Source: Anastrepha obliqua (Eukaryota; Arthropoda; Insecta; Diptera; Tephritidae). Taken from it: a stretch of DNA of 64,000 nt. The notes beneath the pieces are model-generated. The model was not told the DNA's origin. It searched no databases and was given only the letters and a program-made list of their open reading frames with translations. Each line of letters opens with the position of its first letter. The first letter of the stretch is position 1. Below, in pieces: positions 1 to 12,915 of this stretch. The stretch lies in contig NC_072895.1 in assembly GCF_027943255.1 (NCBI RefSeq), positions 70,806,001-70,870,000 on the forward strand, read 5' to 3'. The translations under genes and the position numbers were made by a program.

Positions 1-34
1 ACGTTCGATAGGAGAAGGAACAGAAGCAAATCTT

Positions 35-940
35 GTGGAAACAATAAGAGCAGCAGACCGTAAAAATAAGACCTTACAGTCGGATCTAATAGAAAAATCA
101 GAGCAGAAACCCATTCTAACGGATAAAGAAGCATTAAGTGCTTTAGTTGATTTAAATTTAACAAAAGCCCAATATCAACACCTAAGAAATTTATCCAACG
201 AACGACACTCTTTCATATTCCCACCATATTACAAAGTGCAAGCAATTAAGCAAACCTGCTATCCGCCAGTGTCATCAATAGAAGTAACAAACACAAGTGC
301 AAAAATAGTGAAGCTTCAAGATTTATTGGATCACACTGTGGTTAGGATTTTGAGAGTAGATACCGTCTTCAAAGATGAATTGATACATCTAGTTCTGTAC
401 AGTAAATGGAGATGTGATGGTTCATCTGGACAAAGCCAGTATAAATAAAAACTTCCAGAAGAGTCTGAAAGTATCGATTTGGTCGTCCAATATCTATTGA
501 ATTTAGCAAAGAAACTACCGAAAAACTAAAGCTGCTGTGGATGAGACAAAGTGTCAATTAAATTCTTTAAAACCAACATTTATTATTAAAGGAGATAAAA
601 AAGGGGAAGTAATGGTATTACATTCCATCTTCGGTCCGCAAACTTTAATACATGGAGAAAGTATTATAAAACATTTTTTTTCGGTTGACCTATTGTTCAA
701 CTTTCTGAAGATGCAGAAGAGTCCCGTAATAAGGATTATAAAAAATTTCGTTTACATGATGCTCGGAAATGCTCTCGATCAGCTGCTAATGAGGACGTAT
801 TCCACACTCTTCTTTATACATCTGATCCATTTATAACAAGTTTAAAAAACCCCTATAAAAGAATTGTAAGGGAACTTGAAGAGGAAACCCTGGATTTACT
901 AAGCATTAATTATTTTGTTTTTAATCCTTATTTTCCGTAA
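35..940 (+). pseudogene. Transib / RAG1-like transposase remnant
   Basis: Three frame-shifted blocks of one protein lie in order. Block 1 (35-448) ends in KWRCDGSSGQSQYK, resembling the site of the first catalytic Asp in Transib/RAG1-type transposases. Block 2 (about 485-620) carries GRPISIEFSKETTE and then DETKCQLNSLKPTF in another frame. Block 3 (from about 640) has TLIHGESIIKHFF and, after a T-run indel near 676-682, EESRNKDYKKFRLHDARKCS followed by a stretch ending in TSDPFITSL. This last block resembles the RAG1 region around its third acidic catalytic residue (ESGNK, FRKMNAR). The middle of the protein, including the second Asp, is missing. In Transib elements this enzyme performs cut-and-paste DNA transposition in the nucleus. 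Family assignment rests on remembered motif similarity; no terminal repeats were found and the 5' end may lie outside the window. The copy is clearly dead. Confidence 0.6.
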
Positions 941-2463
941 GTATACATATAAGTAATTAAAATAAATTTTTGTATATAGAAAGTGTTACAAAAAACAACT
1001 TTTATAATGTTTATTATTTCTACTCCTTTAATACGTATTGTAATGTACTACTTCTTCTGACTGATTTTGCTACTTGCTTTACTTAATTGTTTGACAATAA
1101 TTTAATTATTTCATTTTGTTAAAATTTATGAGTTATAAGTTTGTTTTTACACATTTAAGACGTTAAGCTATTTCAAATGGATTAGCATAATTTTAAATTT
1201 GATAATTTTTAAGTTTAACTTTTTTTCACACGGTATTTAAAAATAAATGATATTAAAATATATTTTATTTAAATCTTTACACATTTTTTTGTATTTGTGC
1301 AAAATTTTGTAACTTAATCTATAGAAATGTAACAATTATCGATTTTTGGTCCATAAAACTCCTCGATTTTCCATAGTGCGGCGGCGGTTTTGCGTTGAAT
1401 AAGCTGAGATTGCAGTACATCTAATATTCCAGAAACTATTCAAGGAGATTCGCTAAAATTTTCAAAATATGATACCAAAAAAGAAGTACCATGAGTTTAA
1501 AACTTGGAGATTAGGCCTTCTTTTGCATTGAAAACATCCATCAGTTACGCCCAGAGCTTAGACACTATTTCCCTGCTCGTTTAAACATAAAATTACTAAC
1601 CTTTCTGTTAATATACACTTGTATTACACAAACTGCTTAAATAACAAAACAAAGCCACCAAAGCATTCTTTGCGCTGGACCAACCAATTAGAAACATTTC
1701 CATAAGGGACTCATTACCTTCCAAATGTACGAAAAACTCATTAATGGACAACGAAGATGTAGCAAAAAAAATCTTAGAAAAAGCTCTTGAGGCTAAATCG
1801 AAGGAAGAAATTAGCTTAGAGCAGTCATAAAAGTTAGAAAGAACAGCCTACAATATACACAGAAATCAACCAAACTCACCTTCACAGCTCTTCAATTCGC
1901 GAGTTGCTATAGTTTGTAAATCACATAACTGATTAGATCAAACAACTACAAGCAAAACCGCAACAAATAAAGGAATACAACATAAAATAAATTAGCTACT
2001 TGTGGAATAAAAAGACATGCGTGTGGAGAGAGGAGGAAACGTTAATTATTAAAAGAAAACACGTTGCAAAAGTAAAGCGCAATTAATTAGTCAATAAATT
2101 CATTTGGATGATTTCCTCTAGTTAGTCTGCAAAGGAGTTTCGTGTAAGGAATGCCATTTTCTTTGTAAACAGTCCAATAGGGGACAATCTGAAGAAAGTT
2201 TTCAAAGTTTCTATAGTTTTCATAGTCGTAAAAAAACGATCACCAGGTATTCATGTTATGCGAATTGAACAACATAAATAAATGCTGTATGTATACAATA
2301 AAAGTTAAGTCAATTGTGCGTTTGGTTGTTACCTAATTAGCGATTTCCTCGTTCAACATTGAAGAAAAACCAATTGAGTTAATTAATGAAATAAAAGAAT
2401 AGTAAAATAATAATCTACACAAAATAATGAATCGGTAATGAACATTATGAATCGAGAATAAAA
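941..2463. other. AT-rich spacer
   Basis: No coding region, repeat end or RNA gene could be recognised. The sequence is AT-rich with short homopolymer runs. Confidence 0.5.
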
Positions 2464-4700
2464 ACTCCTTCTTCTTCTTAATTGGCGCGATAACCGCTTA
2501 CGCAATTTTAGCCGAGTTTAACAAAGCGCGGCGGTCATTTCTTTTTCGTCCTAACCAGCGCCAATTGTATACACCAAGTGAAGTCAAGTCCTTCTCCACC
2601 TGATCTCTCCAACGCAGAGGAGGCCTTCCTCTTCCTCTGCTACCACCAGCTGGTACCGCATACTTTCAAAGCCGGAGCGTTTGTATCCATTCGGACGACA
2701 TCTCCCAGCCAACGTAGCCGCTGGATCTTTATTCGCTGCGCTATGTCTATGTCGTCGTAAAGCTCATACAGCTCATCGTTCCATCGTCTGCGATATTCGC
2801 CGTTGCCAACGTGCAAAGGTCCAAAAATCTTCCGCAGAATCTTTCTCTCGGACACTCCAAGCGTCGCTTTATCGGATGTTGTCATTGTCGAAGCTTCTGC
2901 GCCATACGTTAGGACGGGCATGATGAGAGCCTTGTGGAGTGTTAGTTTTGTTCGTCGAGAGATGATTTTACTGCTCAGTTGCGTACTTAGTCCAAAGTAG
3001 TACTTGTTGGCAAGAGAGATTCTACGTTGGATTTCAAGGCTGTCATTTGTATCGGTGTTAATGCTGGTTCCTAAATAAACGAAGTATTTTACAACCTCGA
3101 AATTATAACTGTCAACAGTGACGTGGGTGCCGATACGCGAGTGCGCCGACTATTTGTGTGAGGACAGGAGGTACTTCGTTTTGTCCTCGTTCACCACCAG
3201 ACCCAATCGCTTTGCCTCTTTATCCAGTTTGGAGAAGGCAGAACTAACAGCGCGGTTGTTAAGGCCGATAATGTCAATATCATCGGCATACGCCAACAAT
3301 TGTACGCTCTTATAAAATATTGTGCCTGAGCGATTCAGTTCTGCGGCTCGTACGATGCTCTCCAACATCAGGTTAAAGAAGTCACACGACAGCGAGTCAC
3401 CCTGTCTGAAACCTCGTTTGGTATCACACGGCTCGGAGAGGTCCTTCCCAATTCTGACGGCGCTGCTGGTGTTGAGCAACGTCATCTTGCAAAGCCATAT
3501 TAGTTTTGTGGGGATACCAAATTCAGACATAGCGGCATACAAGTAACTCCTTTTCGTACTGGTGTGCGTCGATTCTCCTTTCATGGGTATTTTCCAACAT
3601 TTGGCGTATTGTGAATATTTGGTCGATGGTAGACTTTCCAGGTCTAAAGCCACACTGATAAGGTCCAATCAGTTGGTTGATGGTGGGCTTCAGTCTTTCA
3701 CACAATACTCTCGCTAGAGCCTTATATGCGATATTTAGAAGACTAATCCCGCGGTAATTGGCACAGATTGCAGGATCACCCTTCTTATGGATTGGGCAGA
3801 GCACACTTAAATTCCAATCGGGAGGCATGCTTTCATCCGACCATATTTTTCATAGAAGCTGATGCGTGCACCTTACCAGCTCCTCGCGGGCATGTTTGAA
3901 TAGCTCAGCCGGCAGTCCGTCGGCGCCCGCGGCTTTGTTGTTCTTTAGCCACGTAATTGCTATTCTCACCTCGTCATGGTCGGGTAGCGGAGCTACAATT
4001 CCGTCGTCAACGATTAGGGTATCGGGATCTTCACATTCTCATGCGCAGCTGTCACTGTTTAACAGGTTCGAGAAGTGTTCCCTCCATAATTTAAGATTGC
4101 TCTTTACGTCAGTCACCAGAGCGCCGTGTTTGTTCTTACAGGAAAACGTCCCGGTCTTGAAACCTCCTGTGAGCTGCTGAACTTTCTGGTAGAATTTTCG
4201 GGGGTTGTTCCTATTGGCCAGCATCTCAAGCTCGTGGCACTCATGTATTTCGGCCTCTTGTTTCTTCTTTCGGATAATACGTCTCTCCACCTTTATTAGC
4301 TCTCTGTAGCGATCCCACATAGCTTGCGTTGCGCCCGATCGCAGCGTGGCTCTATAGGCGGCATGTTTCCTTTCTGGGGCAGCATGACATTCCTCGTCGT
4401 ACAATCTGTTTTTTCGGGCTCGCCGGAATCCGATTTCTTCTTCGGCGGCGGTACGTAGAGAACGAGAAATATTGCTCCATTGCTCGTGCATGCCGGTTTG
4501 TTGGGCAGTACTCTCTGAGAGCAGGAGTGAGAGTCGAGTGGCGAATCTTCTGGCTGTCTGTTGTGATTGCAGCTTTTTGATGTCGAAAATTCTTTGCGTA
4601 GGTAGATGTACGTTTTTTGCTGCACAGAGGCGTGTGCGTAGTTTGGCTGCAACAAGGTAATGCGTGGCGGTAAGTGGCGGGTCCCAAACCCAGCGCAAAC
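2464..4700 (-). mobile_element. RTE-like non-LTR retrotransposon, copy 1 (5'-truncated, dead)
   Basis: Read on the minus strand, the element runs from the endonuclease-RT linker (about 4698-4039, a 219-codon open stretch) through the reverse transcriptase (3828-3150) to the C-terminal domain (2921-2640 and on to about 2480). It stops at TAA followed at once by a short GAA repeat, with almost no 3' UTR, as RTE-type elements often do. RT landmarks seen are NYRGISLLN, GFRQGDSLS (motif B) and YADD (motif C). Compared with the copy at 54.8 kb, 32 bp are deleted near 3560, removing motif A (FVDF) with its catalytic Asp and shifting frame. Upstream of 4700 the endonuclease is replaced by unrelated sequence. 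Clade naming is uncertain (RTE-like is favoured by the RT style and 3' end). Non-functional. Confidence 0.85.
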
Positions 4701-5824
4701 CAGCTATCCTGGAATGTTTCGCCTTCTCACGTTAGGTCACTCCCGAACGGGTGTTCGAAAGCTACCAATTTCGGGAGTTGTGAGCTGCTTGAACCATATG
4801 CAGAAGAATCGTCCTGGCCACTCCCAAGTGAATGGCGATCAGTAACTTTCTCCACTTGCGTGGACTTCTATAGTACATATGGAACCATCCTCCTATAATA
4901 ATAAAAACTATATATCGATAAATTTGGATAGCTATTCCAAAAGGTATGAAAATAAAAAAAATCATTAGCAATCAAGCAGCTGTTTACACTAACATATTTT
5001 TTTCCAAAGAAATTTTACAATATAATTTATCCCGTTTTTTGTTCTTAAGCTCTGTTGGTTGCTGAATGGAATACATTAAAATATAAACTAAATAATAAAT
5101 TTATATTTTTAGTTTGGTCTTAAATTTTCATATCCCTATTAACTAGAAAACTTAATTCGTTCCTTAGATTGTCCAAATTAGCTAAATTCTGGTTTACTTT
5201 CTGTTGTAATTCTCCAAATTTTTGGCTCTTCTACGCATTTGCTAATTGATTTTTGATTACTTTCGGTAAATGCCACAAAAGACCGTTACTTACTTACATT
5301 ACGGCCTTCATATGGGAGGCACATGTGTCCGCAACCGCTTCTAAATGCGTGCTGAGGGCATAATTAGCTAAAAGAGCGTGTAATTTACAACTAACTAGAG
5401 TGAAAATATTTGCAAACAGAGACGTAAATTCCGGGAGCAGGTGTTAGACGCTGGCGCCTATTAGCAGTAAATGGCCTGCTAGTAGAAATGGATTCGTTAA
5501 TATTAGCATTTAGATATGTATTATGTGCATACATATAGATACTCGTTCGTGTGTTCCCGTTTATATATAAGCCGACTTTAAACATAAACATGGAAATGCC
5601 AACTAATGGAATCTGCAACAACTTTGTTTATTTTTTCAAGGTAGTTCTGCCGCAATTACATGGATAGTAAGCAGAACTCCCGTGAACAGTTTTTAGTGTT
5701 TATTAAATATTGGATATTTAATAATTCGTGCATCTGCCACCAACTGCTAGTAAAACACAAAATCGGCGTAGTGTGCTTTTAATAATATTTATAAAACTTG
5801 CTGGGTTAGTGTTGATCACCTTGA
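4701..5824. other. spacer
   Basis: Contains no recognisable gene. The part next to the retrotransposon (4700-4880) is less AT-rich and could be the debris of another element, but no motif identifies it. Confidence 0.4.
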
Positions 5825-6015
5825 CATTGTTGATTCATTTAAGCTATTAAATCGTCCAAGCTTCCATCACCACTATAAAATGTCTTACCCCAAAAATGTT
5901 GTAACGGTTTAAAATCAGGGGACTGTGCGGTGCTAAATACAACTATTTACCAACTCTTCAGCTGCTTTTGGCTATACTTTTCGAGTCCTTGTCATGTTGA
6001 ATCATTACAGAACAC
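5825..6015 (-). pseudogene. Tc1-like transposase scrap
   Basis: The minus strand encodes SPDFKPLQHFWG, close to the SPDLNPIEHLWG block that ends the DD34E catalytic core of Tc1-type transposases. It is preceded at the right distance by a CNDS segment where the second Asp is expected. Stops interrupt it and nothing else of the element is visible. Short, so only moderately certain. Confidence 0.45.
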
Positions 6016-7542
6016 AGAATATTAAGTTCAATTTCATTGCATTTCACAACTATAGCATAAGAACTTCTGGAAATTTATATGTTTCCTGTATCATTTTGAT
6101 AATTTGTTTTTTAACCTAGTTAATTGGCCTATAAAAAATGTATAAATAGAAGTTTAAAACTTTGTGAATTTGAAAAAAAAAAACAAAAAAATAATCTCAT
6201 ATTTTTTAACCAGAACCTTGAAAAAATTTTCGGGTAAGCAGTTTTATGGCCCAGTGAATTTTTGTATAATAAAGTATAAGTTTTAAAAAATCGTGTAGAT
6301 TTTTGACCATTTCTTTTACTGACGGGGTGTTTCCTCCATATAAAAAAATTTTGAGCATATATTATATGGAATACCTGGACCGATCCACAGATTAAATTCT
6401 TTGTAAACCGGTGTAATTGCTAGTTTTTATGTGTGTGTGTAAATGTAATCATTTGCCAACACCTATAAGCTAGTAAATGCAAGTGCCCAAATTTCTCTTC
6501 GCTACTTAATTTAGCCAATGCGAGTTTTTCTTTATCTTCTTGGTGCTTAGCTGTATAATTTTTTTCTCCTTGGGGACTTCCAATGTTAGGCCTTAATCCA
6601 TTTTCCTGCTCGTTAAGTATAAATTACTTAGTTGCGTAATACAATTTTATTTCTCTATTTTTGTTATATAAAATACTAATTTGCATTTGTATGGGTGTAC
6701 AGGTATTAATGTAGTGCTTGTAAGTCTGTACGGACGTGTGGCTTGACCAAAAGTAATCTCCTTGCATACTAATAAACATAGGAAAACATTTTGGACTGAC
6801 TTACTTTTACCAACTTACGCAACTCCCACACGAACTCAAATTTATTTGTGTGCATAGCTTATTTACTTAAGTAGTTATGCGTGGATGTGTGTATATATGA
6901 AGTTAGCATTGCATGTATAATATATACACTTGTGGTCACATAATTAAGAAACTTCATCAGAATATTTTTCATGCTACATTAAAAAGTTAAAAATGTTGAT
7001 GATAGTTTCGTTAAATTTTTGTGAATTTTGTATAGAGTTCTGAACTTTGAGTTATACAGTTTTTGTTATACAATGAACTATGTTCCTATTAAAAATTAAA
7101 TGAAGAAAAAATTGGGATGGAAGATATTGCGCATATTATAAAAAGACAAAGTGACTTAACAATACGCACCCAAGAGTATGTGCGCACGTGTGTACGCTTG
7201 AAAAGGTATGCACTAATATTTAATTAAATTTGTACTTTGAAGTTTGTGTATATGTATGTAGCAACATTTGCTAACTGTATTACTGGAAGCAAATCTATTT
7301 GCTTTGTCTTTTTCAAACTTTAATAAAACAGTAATTAGTTATAAAGAATTTACTGTGAAAATAAAAGTAGAATTTCATTGCTTTGGTGTTGCTGTAGCAG
7401 CATAAGCATTCCTCATAAGTTCATGGTGAATATTACTGAAGTGACAGTTCTCAGCCGGATTTATGAAAATCCTTATCCGTAACAAATTAGTTTTTTTGCT
7501 GATTTTTGAAATTTTTTTTAATTTTCATTTGTAAATATTGCA
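6016..7542. other. spacer with a lone Tc1-type end
   Basis: Mostly featureless AT-rich DNA. At 6926-6955 the sequence TACACTTGTGGTCACATAAT resembles the outer repeat of the MITE at 13346-13954, so this is probably one end of a related element whose partner end was not found. Confidence 0.35.
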
Positions 7543-7608
7543 ACCACAAATAGGAGGAGTAGCTCGGCCAAACACCCAAAAAGGGTGTACGCGGCAATTA
7601 TATATATA
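7543..7608 (+). mobile_element. SINE, 3'-end fragment
   Basis: Matches the last about 65 bp of the tRNA-headed SINE seen in full at 45781-46127: ACAAATAGGAGGAG, CTCGGCCAAACACCC, AAAGGGTGTACGC and a TATATATA tail. The 5' part is absent, consistent with truncated retrotransposition. Confidence 0.8.
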
Positions 7609-8218
7609 AATATTGCAATATTTTACGAAAATTTATGCGTGAGTTTAACTTTTTTGTCTTAAATCATAACGAGTATTAATGAGTACAAAATACATATAGT
7701 TTTTATTATGAGCAATTAGTATATTCCGCTGGTTTTTTGCTTTGTACCCCACAAACACGTTTTTCCTATAAGGATCTTCATGGTTGCCCATAATCGTCCT
7801 CAATGAGGAAATCCGGATCAAATTCTGAGTTTTTTATATTTAGTGCATTAATAGTTTTTTTTTATATTTCACTATAACCTTTCATCTAAATCTAAAAACA
7901 CCTGTAATTTAATAACATATTTCGATTACTGAGAAAAGTTGTTATGTTGATACATGTAAAGAATGATTTACCGTTTATACTTATAATGTACGACGCTGGA
8001 GCAGCCACGTTTTGACCAAAATCAAATAACGACGGCTGCACTTCTCGCTGTAATGAGGCTTCGAACCTTTGTTTTTTTACCGTAGCAACTAGAGGTAATA
8101 GTCGACTTGCTAGATTTCTGAGAAAAATCCAGGCTGCAGGTGCCTAGAGAAAATAATTTCGCTGCCTACTAGGCTCAGAAATTAAAATTGTAAGCTAAAT
8201 TATAACCGCAGTCAAACC
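7609..8218. other. spacer
   Basis: No coding potential or repeat identified. Confidence 0.45.
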
Positions 8219-8389
8219 TTTTTTTTTTTGTTTTTTGTTTTTTTTTTTTTAAATTCCTCTACTACTGTTTCTATTTCAACTGAAAGTATTTAAAATTTGT
8301 CTTTCTTTTTGAGTTTCAGTAATATTTAGATGCTAATAAACATTGTTTGAAAAATTTACTCGTTATTTAATTACATATTTATATAGATA

Positions 8390-10945
8390 TTATTCATAAA
8401 GGTGTGCCACCTGCAGGTCAGTTGGTCCTTTGCGCTTAAGTCTCCTCGTCACTGTTTCCTCTTTTAATGGAAGTTGCCGAATTCCCCTGTTAGAATGTTC
8501 TAGTAGTCGATTTGTGTGCCTTAAGCTGTTGTTACGTATTCCCTTATGGACAGTTTTTACTTTAAGGTCTCGATGGATTTTATCATTTAGTCTATACCAT
8601 TCTGCTTTTGGTATTATACGAATAATCTTATTTTGCGTTTGTTGTACAATATAATTTTTATATTTGCACTGTTTGCAGTTCTCTAAAGCTCTGAGCCATA
8701 TTTTCATATTGGTGTTCTAATTACTTTGTACTTGTATATTAGTATCTTATTTTCTAGTGAGAGCGTTGAATTTTTTCCCAAAAGCTAAGGAAGTTGTTTA
8801 ATCCTAGTCTTGAATTCGCGTCGTTTTTGTCCGATGTGTAACTCAAAGTTAAGTTTATTATCTATAATCATACCCAAGTATTTTGGATTTTATTGTTTTC
8901 TTTTTACTTTTTTTATCATCTTCTATTTTGTTTCCCCATTTCTCGAACTATTGAATGGTGTTGTTGCGTAAGTCCTGAAGTTTATAAGCAACCATCCTTA
9001 GATCTTTGCCTGATGCTAGCAAGGCAGTGTCGTCTGCAAGTGTTGTTATTACAGAATTCTTCGTTGACGGAGTAGGGAAGTGGCTCAAGGATACGACCTT
9101 GTAGTAAACCTGCTTTTATTGTTATCCATTCCATTGTATATCAGAATACTTATCTTTGAATTTTACATACAAGTGTCTGCCAGTTATAAAGCTTTTCATT
9201 AATTTGTAGGTAAATTAATAGACTGTTTTTGTAGAAGGACTGCATGCCACACTGTGTCAAAGACTTTGGCTACGTTGAGTTATACTGCTTCACACGTTCA
9301 TTTTTTATCGATGCCTTTATGGATTTTATCTGTTACTCTGTGACCTTGCTGGATGGTGGAATGTTTTTGCCTGAATCCGAATTGGTGGTAAGGTATTATT
9401 TTAACTTTTTGTAAAGTATAATGTGCTCGATTCTGACAAAAAGAAACTTTTCAAAGATTTTAGATAGTACTGGCAGTAGACTTATAGGTCCGTACGAAGT
9501 TACTTGCGTAGGATCCCTGCATAGTTTTGGTATTGCAATAATTTGAGCAATTTTCCGTACTTTTGGGAAAGTTAGGTACAAGATTTGGTTGATTAAGTTC
9601 TTTTTAGAGATAAGCCCATTCTCTGTGAGATATTGAAATTTTAACAGTTATTAGGTCATATCATGGCGACTTCTTAGGACCAATTCTCTTCAATATGCAT
9701 TGTTTTATTTCTTCTAATGTGACATTTGTTTGTTTGCATGAATCAGTTTTTTGCGTGGGTCGGGGAAAGGTCTGCATTAAGCGTATTATTGGTGAAAGTA
9801 CTTTTGAAGTGTTTCGCGAAAACTTCAGCCTTGTCAAGATTCGTTTAGTCCAGCTACCATCATGGTTTGTATAAAATTGTTTTTTCGAATTTGTTTGAAG
9901 CCTTCTATAAGGAATAGTTTGTCGTTATGTCAGTTTCAAGATTTTCGATGTGTCTCTTAAGTTCCTATGGTCAAATAGCATTTCTTTGATTTCCTTCCTG
10001 GCTGCGTTCAGCTTGCTTTTGTTATTTGCCAGCGTTTACGTAAGCGGTTTTTGATTTTTTCCTGGATGTGTGCAGGTATAGTTCGAGGAACATATAGTTT
10101 CTTGTGGAGGGGATTTCATAGTGGCGTTCATTATTGTGTCACTAAAATAGGATATCGCACTGTAGACTTCATCAAAAGTCTTTAAGCTTATTTTGTTGTC
10201 CAGTTTACGAATCACTATTTTTCTAAATGCATTGCTTCAAGTTTTTTTGCTAAATAAGTTTCTATTCGAGATACATCAAAATTATTAGGGAATGCTTAGA
10301 TGGCAATTCAATTAACCATTTAATCGACATGTCTTCGTGGTTAACAGATTTTGTTATAAACAAATTGATCAGGTCTGGCCATTTTTTGGATCAGTTGGCT
10401 AGCATGTTGGATCGCCACTACATATGAACTTACTGTTACTCCTTTTTATGGCGTCCAGTAAAATACGTCCTTTGGAATTCGACAACCTTGAACCCCACAT
10501 TGCGTTTTTAGCATTATAAACACCGCCATCTATGTATCGTTGCCATGTGTTTTCAAAAAATCGAAGTATTGTGATATGCAACTTTTGCATTTTGGGGGAC
10601 TATATACAGTAGAAATTGCTAGTTTGTCGCCTTCGCCTTCAATTTGGATCGACGTCGCTTGTATGTTTTCTTTGTAGTATTTTTCTAATTCAATGCATTT
10701 AATGTCCCGCATGATTATTATCGCTGTGCAACCATGAGCTTTGTTCTCAGGGTGGCTTGTAACAAATATTTTATAATTATTATATATATTCTTGCAAATC
10801 TTTTGTCAGCGAAGTGTGTTTCAGAAATTAGCAATGCATCTTTTGAGTTATTGTTTATGAATACTTTCAGATCTTTCAAGTGTTGACACAAGCCGTTTGC
10901 ATTCTAAGCGACTATTTTCAGTTTACTTGTGCTGCCCATCTATTT
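8390..10945 (-). pseudogene. Jockey-type ORF2 (endonuclease + reverse transcriptase) pseudogene
   Basis: It begins near 10940 with MGSTSKLKIVA-stop-NANGLC, where the stop replaces the conserved Trp of the APE-type endonuclease N-terminus. ISETHF and then STVYSPP follow; GGVYNAKNAMWGSRLSN near 10540-10460 is the endonuclease core. RT pieces are PKVRKIAQIIAIPK and TSYGPISLLPVLSKIFEKFL (9581-9396), NVAKVFDTVWHAVLL (motif A, about 9280-9235) and LADDTALLAS (motif C, about 9050-9015). The tail (8707-8390) resembles the Jockey C-terminal region. At least ten lesions are present. Domain order is complete, so it derives from a once-active full-length element. Confidence 0.8.
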
Positions 10946-10949
10946 TGTT

Positions 10950-12059
10950 AACGATCACTGTAATAATATTCATTATATTTGACATTTGTGTGCAAACCTT
11001 CTACATCAGTTCCTTTAATTCTTTCGTCATTTGATGTTGCTTCAGAATTCGTCCCGCCCGACTGTGGGTTGTTAGAAGTAACATGGGCATATGACTTTAT
11101 CCGTTTTGAATAATGTGAACCAATTTGTCGAATTAAAGGATTTTACTTTTATGAACATTAAATTCTTTGTTGCATTGTTTTTGAGTAGCTCGCTGTATGT
11201 TTGCCTCCGCAAAGGGCGCATTTTATGTTGCTATTGTTTTCTGCACCACACTCCTTGGTTTTGTGAAACTGGAGTTTTGTGTAAAAGTGTTTAGTATGTC
11301 CGTATTTATGACAATTTGTACATTGTGGAATTGCTTTCCTTAGATGAGGCAGTTCAAAACTTTTTTGCAGTGTAGTAGATTATTTATTGAATAAATATCT
11401 TTATTTTTGGTCCCTTGCTTCATATCCTATGAGAACAATGGCAGCGGTTTCTTAGTACCTTTTTGCAAAATATTTTGAATATTTGCCAGTTCATGACTTA
11501 ATTCCATTAGTTTCTGCGTAGTTTCGTCTTTATCAGCTGACTAATGCGTTCCTCAAGGAATAATTTGAGTCCTCTTTCTTCCTTTAGTACAATACTGGGT
11601 TTCTTTCTCTATTAATAATTTAATGATTATAGCATAATTAAGTGAATGGCGTGCCTGTAATTTGAACTGCTGTGTTTTTGTTCACATTCATTGGTTGGTT
11701 TGTTGGACTGCTTTACTTCTTTTGCAATTTTCTTCGTTGGTTCTGCTTGCTGTTGTTGGATTACTAGGCTGTGTTTGCTGATTGTAGAGCGTTTCTCTTT
11801 GTTGTCGTTCTCGGCGCTGATGTGAATATCACTTATGTAATGTTGTAGCTGAGTAGAATGACGCGAGGGTGATTATAGTGGTATTTGTTGTTGGACTTTT
11901 GAAGTTTTTTGGATAGGTCGCGCTTGTTGGGGTTTGGCTTTGTTCACTCTATGAAGTCAGCTCGCTTCGTGTCAGTGCATTTAGTTTGCTAGAATTTGAT
12001 TTTGGTGCGAGTTTTTTCGCATTTGGTCGCTTTTGCGGTGGAGAATGCCCCATAGGCAT
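10950..12059 (-). pseudogene. Jockey-type gag (ORF1) pseudogene
   Basis: The start is the ATG at 12059 (reading MPMGHSPPQKRPNAKKLAPK), giving a basic, Pro/Ser/Thr/Gln-rich N-terminus typical of Jockey-clade ORF1. Near 11330-11170 there are CCHC zinc knuckles: CTNCHKYGHT and CALCGGKH. Such knuckles bind the element's own RNA in the ribonucleoprotein particle. Stops occur throughout, including in the N-terminal third, and the C-terminus runs into the intergenic gap before ORF2. Confidence 0.7.
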
Positions 12060-12060
12060 C

Positions 12061-12669
12061 TCAATTTATTTGTGTTTTTGCGTATAATTAATATTATGAA
12101 TTATTTTGCACTTTTACTTGAGTAGAAAGTTGAAAAAGCTGGTGTATATTCAGTGTGGAAGCGTCTAAATAGATTCTTTTAAATTTAGGATCCTTTTGAG
12201 ATTGATTTTATCAATTTTATAGGCAATAGAATCACGTCCGTTCAAAAGTAACGTTCAACTGTGAATGCAGTCAATACTTAACGTATACTCGTACAGGTTT
12301 GTTGCGAAAATTTAGTGTGTTTACATTTGAAAATAGTAGCAGCGTATGTAGTTTAAAATTAGTGCCTTGGCGAAGGTTAATCAGTTGAAAACATGAACGC
12401 GGGGATATTTCTCACAACTCCCAAGTTGACTAGATGACAGAGTATTCTATGTTTTATAAGAAGAATTACATTTGCGACACCTGTTTGGAACGTTAGTGCC
12501 GCGCTTGTTCCTAATCTAAAAAAACTGAATGGAAAGTAAATTTCTTAGCGCATTTTTATGATAACTGAATACAAGGAAGACTATAGCTATACATACAATA
12601 TAAAGTACACAGACAAGCAATCAACGAACAAACTTTATGATTGATTCTACGTCTCCTTGTTTCATGAAA
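12061..12669. other. spacer
   Basis: Nothing recognisable; may include the 5' UTR of the Jockey-type element. Confidence 0.35.
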
Positions 12670-12915
12670 TAAGGTACGAACTGCTCGAAGACCCACAGAA
12701 TTCACCAGATTTTGCCCCCAGAGTTTCTCTCTTCTCGATCAGGTGGAAATAAAAACTTCATAAATTTACTAAAAAAAAATATTTTTTTCATTCGTGGAAG
12801 GCACTTTTCTTTGAATGAACTGTTTTTTACAGAGCTTTCGGAAAATTATTACGTTGGCGATATAAAATTATTGGAGAAACATTGGAACATATGCACTGAA
12901 TCAGAACATTAGTTT
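12670..12915 (+). pseudogene. mariner transposase C-terminal scrap
   Basis: ELLEDPQNSPDFAP, in one frame near 12677-12718, matches the conserved segment before the last catalytic Asp of DD34D mariners. Downstream in another frame come RGRHFS and DIKLLEKHWNICTESE, resembling the mariner C-terminus with its conserved Trp. Only about 80 codons survive, with a frameshift and an unclear catalytic Asp. No ends found. Confidence 0.5.

Larger units (their letters stand above)
8219..12060 (-). mobile_element. Jockey-clade non-LTR retrotransposon, nearly full length, dead
   Basis: On the minus strand the order is a gag-like ORF (12059 to about 11000), then an endonuclease/RT ORF (about 10940-8390), a roughly 135-bp 3' UTR and a poly(A) tail (the T-run at 8219-8251). 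This is the layout of Jockey-type LINEs, which copy themselves by target-primed reverse transcription. Every domain is broken by stops or frameshifts, so the copy is old. The 5' end is set at the gag start; any 5' UTR beyond 12060 was not delimited, and no target duplication was found. Confidence 0.85.

Noticed and set aside
4296..4687. Several overlapping open frames on both strands
   Set aside because: Shadows of the RTE-like linker ORF (4698-4039, minus), which alone shows conserved sequence shared with copy 2.
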